Source of the DNA: Actinokineospora iranica
Lineage (GTDB): Bacteria > Actinomycetota > Actinomycetes > Mycobacteriales > Pseudonocardiaceae
Direction of reading: 5' to 3'
Length of the DNA stretch: 64,000 nucleotides
Assembly (NCBI RefSeq): GCF_900101685.1
Contig: NZ_FMZZ01000002.1
Span: forward strand, 310,001-374,000
Shown here: piece after piece, positions 56,074 to 64,000 of the stretch
How the letters are laid out: the number at the start of each line of letters is the position of its first letter
Position numbering within the stretch: the first letter of the stretch is position 1
Made by a program: the position numbers and the translations under genes
The notes under the pieces: generated by a model
Seen by the model: the letters and a program-made list of their open reading frames with translations, nothing else
The model's database searches: none
What the model was told of the DNA's origin: nothing

Positions 56074-57126
56074 ATGACCCCAGCCGCCACGACCCGCACC
56101 TGGCCGAGCCTGCTCAACCAGCTCATCGGCAAGACCGACCTCACCGCCGAGGACACGGCATGGGCGATGGACCAGATCATGTCCGAGGCCGCGACCCCGG
56201 CGCAGATCGCCGGGTTCGCCATCGCCCTGCGCGCCAAGGGCGAGACGCCCGCCGAGGTCGCGGGCATGGCCGATGGGATGCTCGCGCACGCCCGGCTGGT
56301 CCATGTGGACGGTCACGCGGTGGACATCGTCGGCACCGGCGGAGACCAGTCCCACACGGTCAACATCTCCACCATGAGCGCCCTGGTCACGGCGGCGGCG
56401 GGGGTGCCGGTGGTCAAGCACGGCAACCGGGCCGCGTCGTCGCAGTGCGGCACCGCGGACGTGCTCGAAGAACTCGGCGTCGTGATCGGCCTGCCGCCGG
56501 ACGCGGTGGCGACCTGCGTGCGCGAGGTGGGCATCGGGTTCTGCTTCGCCCCGGTGTTCCACCCGGCGTTCAAGGTCGTCGGCCCGCCGCGCCGCGAACT
56601 GGGCATCCCCACCGCGTTCAACGTCCTCGGCCCGCTCACCAACCCCGCCCGCCCCAGCGCGGGCCTGGTCGGCTGCGCGAACGCGGCGATGGCCCCGATC
56701 GTGGCCGCCGTCTTCGCCAAGCGCGGCGCCAGCGTCCTCGTCGTCCGCGGCGACGACAACCTGGACGAGATCACCACCACGACCACCACGGCGGCCTGGG
56801 TCGTCACCGGCGGCACGGTCCGCGAAGACCGCATCGACCCCACCCGCCTCGGCGTCGCCCCCGCCCTCCCCGAAGCCCTGCGCGGCGGCGACGCCGCGTT
56901 CAACGCCCAGGTCGTCCGCGACCTGTTGGCCGGCAAAACCGGCCCGGTCCGCGACGCGGTCATCCTCAACGCGGCAGGCGCCATCGCCGCCTTCCGCGGC
57001 CTCACCATCGACCTGCACGCCGACCTCGAATCCGGCCTCGCCCAAGCCGCCCAGGCCATCGACTCCGGCGCCGCCGCGACCCTCCTGAACCGCTGGACGA
57101 CCCGCTCGACAGAACTCGCGGGCTAA
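56074..57126 (+). CDS. trpD: Anthranilate phosphoribosyltransferase
   Basis: A 350-residue enzyme for the second step of tryptophan synthesis (anthranilate plus PRPP). Motifs: [20 protein letters not shown] (PRPP loop), [20 protein letters not shown] (anthranilate/PRPP), [13 protein letters not shown] and [12 protein letters not shown] (metal). The ATG at 56074 follows the receiver gene by 3 bp. It is the Rv2192c equivalent. Ends before a strong terminator. Confidence 0.95.
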   Translation: MTPAATTRTWPSLLNQLIGKTDLTAEDTAWAMDQIMSEAATPAQIAGFAIALRAKGETPAEVAGMADGMLAHARLVHVDGHAVDIVGTGGDQSHTVNISTMSALVTAAAGVPVVKHGNRAASSQCGTADVLEELGVVIGLPPDAVATCVREVGIGFCFAPVFHPAFKVVGPPRRELGIPTAFNVLGPLTNPARPSAGLVGCANAAMAPIVAAVFAKRGASVLVVRGDDNLDEITTTTTTAAWVVTGGTVREDRIDPTRLGVAPALPEALRGGDAAFNAQVVRDLLAGKTGPVRDAVILNAAGAIAAFRGLTIDLHADLESGLAQAAQAIDSGAAATLLNRWTTRSTELAG

Positions 57127-57137
57127 GACCCCAGATA

Positions 57138-57177
57138 CGCCGCTGCCCCCTACCGGAACCGGTAGGGGGCAGCGGCG
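57138..57177. terminator. Bidirectional terminator between trpD and ctaF
   Basis: Perfect 19-bp inverted repeat: CGCCGCTGCCCCCTACCGG (57138-57156) and CCGGTAGGGGGCAGCGGCG (57159-57177), 2-nt loop, followed by TTA. It separates convergent trpD and ctaF. Confidence 0.92.
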
Positions 57178-57191
57178 TTATCGAGTCAGGA

Positions 57192-57590
57192 TCAGTCGTG
57201 GTCCGGGCGGGTGTGGTACTCGAAGACCAGGCCGCCGATGGTGATCAGGACGAGGACGACCGCGATGGTCAGCAGCCACACCTGCCAGAAGGCCATGGCG
57301 AAGCCCGCGAGCGCGGCGGACGCGGCGATCGCCACCGGCCAGTAGCTGCCGGGGCTGAAGAAGCCGAGTTCGCCCGCGCCGTCGCTGACCTCGGCGTCCG
57401 GGTTGTCCTCCGGGCGCTGCTCAAGGCGGCGGGCGATGAAGTGGAAGTAAGACCCGACGATGAGCGAGAGCCCACCGGTGAGGATCAGGGCGACCGTGCC
57501 CACGGGCTCCTTCGCCCACAGCCCGTAGACGATGGCCGAGAGAAAGAAGAAGCCGGTCGTGACATCGAAGAGCCTGGCTTCGACCTTCAT
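57192..57590 (-). CDS. ctaF: Cytochrome c oxidase subunit IV, actinobacterial
   Basis: A 132-residue membrane protein with four helices: GFFFLSAIVYGLWA, VGTVALILTGGLSLIVGSYF, YWPVAIAASAALAGFAMAFW and LLTIAVVLVLITIGGLVFEY, linked by a charged loop with RPEDNPDAEV. Actinobacterial subunit IV (Rv2199c equivalent). 49 bp after ctaC, same strand, so co-transcribed. ATG at 57590. Confidence 0.93.
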   Translation of the reverse strand: MKVEARLFDVTTGFFFLSAIVYGLWAKEPVGTVALILTGGLSLIVGSYFHFIARRLEQRPEDNPDAEVSDGAGELGFFSPGSYWPVAIAASAALAGFAMAFWQVWLLTIAVVLVLITIGGLVFEYHTRPDHD

Positions 57591-57639
57591 GCTGTCCTCA
57601 CATTCACCTGTCGTGCCGCGGTGTCCATGCGCAACCGTC

Positions 57640-58599
57640 TCAGTTGGACGCGGTGCGCGCGGTGCGGTCGGTGTTGAACGGCTTGGTGGTGACCGCGGTC
57701 GGGGAGCACAGCTCGCCGCAGTTCATCTCGGTCAGCGCCTCGGCGGCGGTGTAACCCTTGCCGGTCTTGGGGTTCGTCTGGGTGCGCAGCGCCATGTACT
57801 GGTCGAACTGCTCGGGGCTGATGGCCCGGACCTCGAAGTTCATCACCGCGTGGTAGGTGCCGCAGAGTTCCGCGCAGCGGCCGACGAACGAGCCGGTGCG
57901 GTCGATCGTGTTCTGGAACGTCGCGTCCTGGTTGTTCTTCTCCGGGTGCGGGAAGACATCGCGCTTGAACAGGAACTCCGGCACGAAGAACGAGTGGATG
58001 ACGTCGCGGGCGCGCAGGTTGTAGTGGATCGTCCGGTTGGTCGGCAGGACCAGCAGCGGGATCTCCGCGGAGCTGCCGATGGTGCGGACGGTGTCGTCGC
58101 CCGGCGCGGCGGGCTTCTGCAGTGCGCCGTTGGTGTCCTTGTAGGACCTGTAGTCGAACTCCCAGTTCCACTGGAAGGCCAGCACGTCCACCGTCACGTC
58201 GGGGTCGTCGGTCTCGGCCTGCACGTAGTTCTGCGTGGTGGCGGTGAAGTAGAACAGCACCACCACGATGACGACCGGGATGCCGGTGTAGATCAGCTCC
58301 AGGAAGTGGTTGTACTGGAACTGCTTGGGCAGCTTGTCGCCGCGCTTGCGGTGCGCCACCACCGGCCACAGGATCAGCGCCCAGGTGATCACGCCGATGA
58401 TCAGCGCCGCGACGACCGACCAAGTCCAGAACTCGCGCATCCGGCCCGCCTGCGGGGTGATGCCCTCCGGCCAGCCGAACCGCAGCACCTCGTCGGTGGA
58501 GCAGCCGGTGGCGCCGAGGGCGACCAGCGCGACGAGACCGGCGACCTTGGTCAGCCGGGCCACTGGCGTGCGGTTCCCGACACCCTTGGGTGTGCCCAC
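57640..58599 (-). CDS. ctaC: Cytochrome c oxidase subunit II (CuA)
   Basis: A 319-residue lipoprotein-type subunit II: lipobox LGATGC, two membrane helices (FWTWSVVAALIIGVITWALI and LIYTGIPVVIVVVLFYFTAT), then a cupredoxin domain. CuA ligands: VIHSFFVPEF (His) and FVGRCAELCGTYHAVMNFEV (Cys, Glu, Cys, His, Met). Receives electrons from QcrC and passes them to subunit I, which is not in this window. GTG at 58599. Divergent from asnB, 252 bp apart, where no other gene was seen. Confidence 0.96.
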   Translation of the reverse strand: MGTPKGVGNRTPVARLTKVAGLVALVALGATGCSTDEVLRFGWPEGITPQAGRMREFWTWSVVAALIIGVITWALILWPVVAHRKRGDKLPKQFQYNHFLELIYTGIPVVIVVVLFYFTATTQNYVQAETDDPDVTVDVLAFQWNWEFDYRSYKDTNGALQKPAAPGDDTVRTIGSSAEIPLLVLPTNRTIHYNLRARDVIHSFFVPEFLFKRDVFPHPEKNNQDATFQNTIDRTGSFVGRCAELCGTYHAVMNFEVRAISPEQFDQYMALRTQTNPKTGKGYTAAEALTEMNCGELCSPTAVTTKPFNTDRTARTASN

Positions 58600-58851
58600 T
58601 GCGCGACTCCTCCTTGAGGCGGTATCTCCACGCTCCCCGGTCCGCGTCCGCCGCCGCGGGCAGCGGCGTTCGGCGCTCCTGATAGAGCAATCGGGAGCCT
58701 AGCCCAGCGAGCCGCGCCACACCCCCGCAGGGGTGAGCGGATCTCGGTCACACTTCGGCCGGACGCGGCCATGTCGGGCGGGCCGACGCGGGCGGGCATA
58801 CTGGCGTCTCCCCGCGAGATACCGGCTCGACACGAGAGGTGCGCGAAAAGC

Positions 58852-60780
58852 GTGTGCGGTCTTCTTGGCCTGGTCTGCCCTTCGGAAATGGATGCCACGG
58901 CGGCGCGCTCCGCGGTCGGCGCGGCGATGCGCTGCCAGCGCCACCGCGGCCCCGACGAGAGCGGGACCTGGACCGGCGGTGAGGCCGTCTTCGGCTTCAA
59001 CCGGCTCGCGATGATCGACCTGGAGCACTCCCACCAGCCGCTGCCGTGGGGCCCGCCGGAGGCGCCCAACCGGTACACGCTGCTGTTCAACGGCGAGATC
59101 TACAACTACCTGGAGCTTCGGGCCGAGCTGACGCACCGGTTCGGCGCGCGGTTCACCACCGACGGCGACTCCGAGACGATCGTCGCGGCCTACCACTACC
59201 TCGGTGAGGCCGCGGTCACCCGGCTGCGCGGCATGTTCGCGTTCCTGATCTGGGACTCGGCGCGGCAGACGCTGTTCGGCGCGCGCGACCCGTTCGGCAT
59301 CAAGCCGCTGTTCTACGCCGCGGGCCCCGGCGGGGTGGCGTTCTCCAGCGAGAAGAAGTCCATCCTGGAACTCGCGCCGCTGCTGGGGATCAAGCAGGAA
59401 CTGGACCGGCGCTCGCTGCAGCACTACCTGACGCTGCAATACGTGCCCGAGCCCGCGTCGCTGCACAGCACGATCCACCGCATCGAGTCCGGCACGTCGT
59501 TCACGCTGACCCCCGGCGAGGAGCCGGTGACCAGGCGGTACTTCGTGCCGCGGTTCCGGCCGACCCCGGTGCACGGCCCGGCGGACGCCGAGGCGCTGTA
59601 CTCGCGCATCGCCGAGGTCATGAGCGACTCGGTGCGGATGCACATGCGCGCGGACGTGACGGTCGGCTCGTTCCTCTCCGGCGGCATCGACTCCACCGCG
59701 ATCGCCGCGCTGGCCCGCGAGCACAACCCGGACCTGGTGACGTTCACCACGGGCTTCGAGCGGCAGGGCTACTCCGAGGTCGACGTTGCCGCCGAGTCGG
59801 CCGCCGCGATCGGGGTCAAGCACGTGGTCCGCACGGTCTCGGCGCACGAGATGATGGAGGCCCTGCCGCTCATCGTCTGGTACCTCGACGACCCGGTGGC
59901 CGACCCGGCGCTGGTGCCGCTGTGGTTCATCGCGCGCGAGGCCCGCAAGCACGTGAAGGTCGTGCTGTCCGGCGAGGGCGCGGACGAGCTGTTCGGCGGC
60001 TACACGATCTACCGCGAGCCGCTGTCGCTGGCGCCGTTCGAGCGGGTGCCCGGGGCGCTGCGCAAGGTCCTGGGCAAGGTCTCCACGAAGATCCCCGACG
60101 GCACCCGGGGCAAGGACCTGCTGCGCCGGGGCGCGCTCAGCCTGGAGGACCGCTACTACGGCAACGCCCGCATCTTCCGCGACGACCAACTGCAGGCGGT
60201 GCTGCGCACGTTCGACCCGCGCGTCAGCCACAAGGACATCACCGCCGCGCACTACCGCGAGTCGGAGTCCTGGGACCCGGTGACCCGGATGCAGCACGTG
60301 GACCTCTACACGTGGCTGCGCGGCGACATCCTGGTCAAGGCCGACAAGATGACCATGGCGAACTCGCTGGAGCTGCGGGTGCCGTTCCTGGACCCGGAGG
60401 TGTTCCGGGTGGCGGCCGAGGTGCCGCTGGAGCAGAAGCTCACCAAGGAGACCACCAAGTACGCGCTGCGCCAGGCGCTGCGCCGGGTCGTGCCCGCGCA
60501 CGTGCTCAACCGGCGCAAGCTCGGCTTCCCGGTCCCGATCCGGCTGTGGCTGCGCGAGGAGATGTACGACTGGGCCCGCGACATCGTCATGCAGTCGCAG
60601 ACCGACGCGCTGGTCGACAAGAACGCCGTGATGCGCCTGCTTGAGGAGCACCGGGCGGGCACGCTGGACCACAGCCGCCGGATCTGGGCGCTGCTGGTGT
60701 TCATGATCTGGCACGGCATCTTCATCGAGCGCCGGATCACGGTGGTCCCGCCGGAGCCGCACTACCCGGTCAAGATCTGA
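58852..60780 (+). CDS. asnB: Glutamine-dependent asparagine synthase-like amidotransferase (AsnB/LtsA)
   Basis: A 642-residue two-domain enzyme. GTG at 58852 puts Cys at position 2 (VCGLLG), the glutaminase nucleophile after Met removal. FNGEIYNYLELRAEL and RGMFAFLIWD complete the glutaminase half. The synthetase half has VGSFLSGGIDSTAIAAL (PP-loop) and LSGEGADELFGGY. In Corynebacterium and mycobacteria the homologue LtsA/AsnB amidates meso-diaminopimelate in peptidoglycan, so that role is as likely as asparagine synthesis. GAGAGG lies before the start. Followed by a terminator. Confidence 0.93.
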   Translation: MCGLLGLVCPSEMDATAARSAVGAAMRCQRHRGPDESGTWTGGEAVFGFNRLAMIDLEHSHQPLPWGPPEAPNRYTLLFNGEIYNYLELRAELTHRFGARFTTDGDSETIVAAYHYLGEAAVTRLRGMFAFLIWDSARQTLFGARDPFGIKPLFYAAGPGGVAFSSEKKSILELAPLLGIKQELDRRSLQHYLTLQYVPEPASLHSTIHRIESGTSFTLTPGEEPVTRRYFVPRFRPTPVHGPADAEALYSRIAEVMSDSVRMHMRADVTVGSFLSGGIDSTAIAALAREHNPDLVTFTTGFERQGYSEVDVAAESAAAIGVKHVVRTVSAHEMMEALPLIVWYLDDPVADPALVPLWFIAREARKHVKVVLSGEGADELFGGYTIYREPLSLAPFERVPGALRKVLGKVSTKIPDGTRGKDLLRRGALSLEDRYYGNARIFRDDQLQAVLRTFDPRVSHKDITAAHYRESESWDPVTRMQHVDLYTWLRGDILVKADKMTMANSLELRVPFLDPEVFRVAAEVPLEQKLTKETTKYALRQALRRVVPAHVLNRRKLGFPVPIRLWLREEMYDWARDIVMQSQTDALVDKNAVMRLLEEHRAGTLDHSRRIWALLVFMIWHGIFIERRITVVPPEPHYPVKI

Positions 60781-60786
60781 GTCCGC

Positions 60787-60821
60787 GAGGGCCGTCCGCT
60801 TCGGGCGGCCCTCCGGTTTTT
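60787..60821 (+). terminator. Terminator after asnB
   Basis: Arms GAGGGCCGTCCG (60787-60798) and CGGGCGGCCCTC (60802-60813) with a short loop and one G-T pair, then CCGG and TTTTT at 60817-60821. Classical intrinsic terminator, 2 bp before the stop of the convergent XRE gene. Confidence 0.9.
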
Positions 60822-60822
60822 C

Positions 60823-61089
60823 TCAGGCCGACAGCAGTCCGGGCGTCGACGTCGTCGTGCGGGCGAGCAGATCGTCCAACGGCAGGTCGACCGCCGCCGC
60901 GATCGCCGCGACGGTGAAGAACGCGGGCGTGGGCACCCGCCCCCGCTCGATCTTGCGCAACGTCTCCACCGAGATCCCCGCCGCCGCGGCCACCTCGACC
61001 ATGCTGCGGTCGGCCCGCGCCGCCCGCAGCAGGGCGCCGAGCAGTTCGCCCCGGTCACGCTCGTCCTGGCTCAGCGGTGGTCGCACCAT
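60823..61089 (-). CDS. XRE-family transcriptional regulator
   Basis: An 88-residue repressor-like protein consisting almost only of an HTH: LLGALLRAARADRSMVEVAA, AAGISVETLRKIERGRVPTP, FFTVAAIAAAVDLPLDDLLA. Such small regulators are found divergent from methionine aminopeptidase genes in actinobacteria. ATG at 61089. A TACTAT -10-like motif lies about 13 bp before its start, and a GGTAT half-site precedes that, similar to the ATACCGGTAT palindrome on the map side. Autoregulation and control of map are inferred. Confidence 0.85.
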   Translation of the reverse strand: MVRPPLSQDERDRGELLGALLRAARADRSMVEVAAAAGISVETLRKIERGRVPTPAFFTVAAIAAAVDLPLDDLLARTTTSTPGLLSA

Positions 61090-61228
61090 GGGGCAATAGT
61101 AATACCGCTCCGGCCGGATCTACTGACGTCAGGGCGCTTGGCCCGGAAACCGGGCGACCCACTCCCATCCCGATCGCCGAGACCGCAGCCCGGGCAGCGG
61201 CCGCCCCTCAGGGCGAAACGGTACAACA

Positions 61229-61241
61229 ATACCGGTATAGT
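61229..61241 (+). promoter_or_regulatory. Operator palindrome and -10 of map, leaderless start
   Basis: ATACCGGTAT (61229-61238) is a perfect 10-bp palindrome and overlaps TATAGT (61236-61241), a good -10. The map ATG at 61249 is only 7 bp after, so the RNA probably starts at or next to the start codon (leaderless). A protein bound to the palindrome would block RNA polymerase; the divergent XRE regulator is the candidate. Confidence 0.62.
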
Positions 61242-61248
61242 TATCCGC

Positions 61249-62016
61249 ATGATCGAGTTGAAGACACCCGGCGAGTTGGCCGCTATGCGGGCCGCGGGAC
61301 AGGTTGTGGCGACCGCGTTGGCGGCGGTGCGGGACGCGGCGGCGGTGGGGGTGCGCCTGCTGGAGTTGGACGAGATCGCGCGGGACGTGCTGGCCACGCA
61401 CAAGGCCAAGTCGTCGTTTCTGGACTACTTGCCAGGGTTCGCTCCGACGCCGTTTCCCGCGGTGATCTGCGCGTCGGTGAACGGGGTGATCGTGCACGGG
61501 ATTCCGGACCGCACCAGGCTGCGCGACGGGGACCTGGTCAGCATCGACTTCGGGGCGAACATCGACGGCTGGCACGGGGACTCGGCGGTGTCGTTCGTGG
61601 TCGGGGCGGCGCGGGCGGCGGATGTGGCGATGATCTCGGCCGCGGAGCGGGCGCTGGCGGCGGGTATCGCCGCCGCGGTGCCGGGCGGGCGGCTCGGGGA
61701 CATCGGGCACGCCGTCGGCAGCGTCGTCCGCGCGGGCGGGTACGGGATGCAGGACGACTTCGGCGGCCACGGGGTCGGCCGCGCCATGCACGAGCCCCCG
61801 GGCGTGCCCAACGAGGGCAGGCCGGGGCGCGGACTGCGACTGCGACCGGGGATGGTGCTCGCCATCGAGCCGATGCTGCACGCGGGCGGCCAGGACGACT
61901 ACGCGGTCGACGGCGACGGCTGGGCCCTGCGCACCACCGACGGCAGCCGAGCCGCCCACGTCGAGCACACGGTCGCGATCACCGAAGACGGGCCGCGCAT
62001 TCTAACCGCGCTGTGA
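61249..62016 (+). CDS. map: Type I methionine aminopeptidase
   Basis: A 255-residue metallopeptidase that removes N-terminal Met. Metal ligands are complete: VSIDFGANIDGWHGDSA (two Asp), GHGVGRAMHEPPGVP (His), MVLAIEPMLHAG (Glu), AAHVEHTVAITEDG (Glu). Substrate His: NGVIVHGIPD. The ATG at 61249 lies just after a strong -10, with no ribosome-binding site, fitting leaderless translation; the longer start at 61138 would place the promoter inside the gene. Element E follows. Confidence 0.93.
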   Translation: MIELKTPGELAAMRAAGQVVATALAAVRDAAAVGVRLLELDEIARDVLATHKAKSSFLDYLPGFAPTPFPAVICASVNGVIVHGIPDRTRLRDGDLVSIDFGANIDGWHGDSAVSFVVGAARAADVAMISAAERALAAGIAAAVPGGRLGDIGHAVGSVVRAGGYGMQDDFGGHGVGRAMHEPPGVPNEGRPGRGLRLRPGMVLAIEPMLHAGGQDDYAVDGDGWALRTTDGSRAAHVEHTVAITEDGPRILTAL

Positions 62017-62032
62017 GTTTCGCCGCCGTCAG

Positions 62033-62150
62033 TTGTCCACATACCCATTGGTGATCCACCGGCCTGCCGACCCTGTTCCTCCCGCTGACCTGCGCCGATA
62101 GGATGGATCAGGGACGGTCCCCCAGGGCGGGTGGGCTTTGTTGTGGGGCG
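62033..62150 (-). repeat. Dispersed DnaA-box element, copy E (inverted)
   Basis: Same family as copies A-D but in the opposite orientation: DnaA box TTGTCCACA at 62033-62041, then CGCTGACCTGCGCCGATAGG (shared with B and D), GATCAGGGACGG, CCCCCAGGGCGGGTGGG. TAGGAT (62099-62104) is on the plus strand here, 57 bp from the box, 18-19 bp more than in the others. Right of it (62151-62292) no gene or hairpin arms of the B-D type were seen. Confidence 0.75.
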
Positions 62151-62292
62151 CTTCGTCGTGGGGGCACTTCGTCGGGGGCGGCGGACGGCGGAGCGGGCGG
62201 GAAATAGGGACGTTCGATGAGCGCGGCGGTGCCGCTCGCCGCTCGGTGGGCAGCCCACGGGATCGGCTGCTTCCCACGGGCGCGTGGAAACA

Positions 62293-62330
62293 AGGACGCG
62301 GGCCTTCGGAGGTCCGAAGGCCCGCGTCCT
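62293..62330. terminator. Terminator after the PfkB-family kinase
   Basis: Perfect 18-bp inverted repeat: AGGACGCGGGCCTTCGGA (62293-62310) and TCCGAAGGCCCGCGTCCT (62313-62330), 2-nt loop, 10 bp past the kinase stop (minus strand). Confidence 0.9.
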
Positions 62331-62340
62331 CGACGGTGGG

Positions 62341-63333
<993 letters not shown>

Positions 63334-63485
63334 CTAGGCGGGTCGACGGCGGTTCCGGCGTCGAACTCGGTCTGGGCGGCGATCATGGGTGCCGAACCAC
63401 CCGCGGGGGTGGTCTCAGATCACCTTTGAACACTACCGTTCCGTAGCCCTGGGAACCGTCCGCCACTGGGCTTACCCTGCGGTGG

Positions 63486-63656
63486 ATGAGCACACGAGAG
63501 CCAGACACCATGACCGAGCTGATCGCGGACTGCGCGTCCATCCCCACCGCTCTCAGGGCGGGCCCGGCGCCCCGGCAGCAGCCCCGCGCTGTCGGGACGT
63601 GGACGGTCAACGAAGCCTGTCACGCCCAGGTCGCCGACCTGGACGAGTACGTCTGA
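63486..63656 (+). CDS. Small protein, possible DinB-domain remnant
   Basis: A 56-residue frame from ATG 63486: MSTREPDTMTELIADCASIP, then GTWTVNEACHAQVADLDEYV and stop. The WTVNEACHAQVADL phrase resembles the first conserved segment of DinB/mycothiol-dependent proteins (helix with WTxxEvxxHl), but the other 100 residues and later His ligands are missing. It may be a truncated gene or a chance frame. It lies between the kinase and the convergent Fe-S gene. Confidence 0.35.
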   Translation: MSTREPDTMTELIADCASIPTALRAGPAPRQQPRAVGTWTVNEACHAQVADLDEYV

Positions 63657-63670
63657 CCCCGGTCCCGAAA

Positions 63671-63714
63671 CGCCGAAAGGGCCACGATCGAGTGATCGCG
63701 GCCCTTGTTCGGCG
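63671..63714. terminator. Bidirectional terminator-like hairpin before the Fe-S gene end
   Basis: CGCCGAAAGGGCC and CGATC (63671-63690) pair with GATCG and GGCCCTTGTTCGGCG (63694-63714) with small mismatches. It lies 18 bp past the stop of the minus-strand IscA-like gene. Confidence 0.8.
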
Positions 63715-63732
63715 TCCGGTGACGTCCGAGGA

Positions 63733-64000
63733 TCAGTGGAACGAGTCGCCGCAGGCGCAGCTGCCGCCCGCGTTCGGGTTCTCGATCGTGAAGCCCTGCT
63801 TCTCGATGGTGTCGACGAAGTCGATCACGGCGCCCTGGACGTAGGGGGCGCTCATCCGGTCCACGGCGACCTTGAGGCCGTCGAAGTCGCGGAACAGGTC
63901 GCCGTCGAGCGTGCGCTCGTCGAAGAAGAGCTGGTAGCGCAGGCCTGCGCAGCCACCGGGCTGGACGGCGATGCGCAGGTGCATGTCGTCGCGGCCCTCC
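63733..64000 (-). CDS. IscA/ErpA-type iron-sulfur insertion protein, partial
   Basis: The C-terminal 88 residues of an A-type Fe-S carrier; the start lies beyond 64000. The frame enters as EGRDDMHLRIAVQPGGCAGL, then YQLFFDERTLDGD, SAPYVQGAVIDFVD and the end NPNAGGSCACGDSFH. The three cysteines (GGCAG and SCACGDSF) that hold the cluster are intact. Equivalent of Rv2204c by sequence and place. It delivers clusters to client proteins. Confidence 0.92.
   Translation of the reverse strand, partial: EGRDDMHLRIAVQPGGCAGLRYQLFFDERTLDGDLFRDFDGLKVAVDRMSAPYVQGAVIDFVDTIEKQGFTIENPNAGGSCACGDSFH

Overview
The window is high-GC actinobacterial DNA. Gene content and order (ESX/type VII substrates, PimB-type mannosyltransferase, actinobacterial QcrCAB-CtaE-CtaC, AsnB/LtsA, PASTA-domain kinase) fit the Mycobacteriales/Pseudonocardiales branch. 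The carotenoid genes, YbaB/EspC-type secretion operon and large accessory inserts make a Pseudonocardiaceae-like organism the best guess. That placement is inferred from gene content only.

The backbone follows, in order, the Mycobacterium tuberculosis block Rv2171-Rv2204c as I know it: lppM, metF, idsA2, Rv2175c, pknL, aroG (0.3-13 kb); Rv2179c-type exoribonuclease, Rv2182c-type acyltransferase (26.6-28 kb); ArsA-like ATPase and SRPBCC protein, fadD15, pimB, NlpC/P60 protein (32-41 kb); DnaQ/GIY-YIG nuclease (45-46.7 kb); qcrBAC, ctaE, trpD, ctaF, ctaC, asnB (51-61 kb); PfkB-family kinase and an IscA/ErpA-type protein at the right edge. Lineage-specific genes are inserted at a few points.

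Region by region. 0-2.1 kb: DUF885 fragment, LppM-like lipoprotein and a decayed subtilase that has lost its catalytic domain. 2.2-8.8 kb: folate enzyme and a carotenoid group (prenyl diphosphate synthase, phytoene desaturase, phytoene synthase) with a lipoprotein between. 8.8-13.1 kb: Ser/Thr kinase with four PASTA repeats, its likely DNA-binding substrate, and DAHP synthase. 13.2-26.6 kb: main accessory block, with DUF2891 protein, membrane-anchored NACHT NTPase (possible phage defence), LigD-type polymerase, coupled amidase plus antibiotic-kinase-like gene, three-gene type VII substrate operon, phosphofructokinase with pyrophosphate-type residues, and a secreted His-rich protein. 26.6-44.8 kb: lipid, envelope and peptidoglycan genes. 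46.7-50.7 kb: second insert, with MrcB/DUF3883 nuclease behind a YbaB gene, Lrp-like domain, asparaginase and beta-lactamase-like lipoprotein. 50.8-61 kb: cytochrome bcc-aa3 genes around trpD, then asnB. 61-64 kb: methionine aminopeptidase with divergent XRE regulator, sugar/nucleoside kinase, Fe-S protein.

The most unusual feature is not a gene. Five dispersed copies (near 4.5, 18.7, 30.4, 38.2 and 62.1 kb) of a roughly 90-120 bp intergenic element each carry a DnaA box (TGTGGATAA or TGTGGACAA) at one end and a -10-like hexamer about 38-57 bp inward. Three copies also carry hairpin arms that covary (GCTCGATGGG/CCCATCGAGC versus GCTCGATTGGG/CCCAATCGAGC), which points to a selected structure. 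I know no name for this family.

No rRNA, tRNA, intact insertion sequence or CRISPR array was seen. Starts were chosen by ribosome-binding sites, family length and overlap with neighbours; GTG starts are common.
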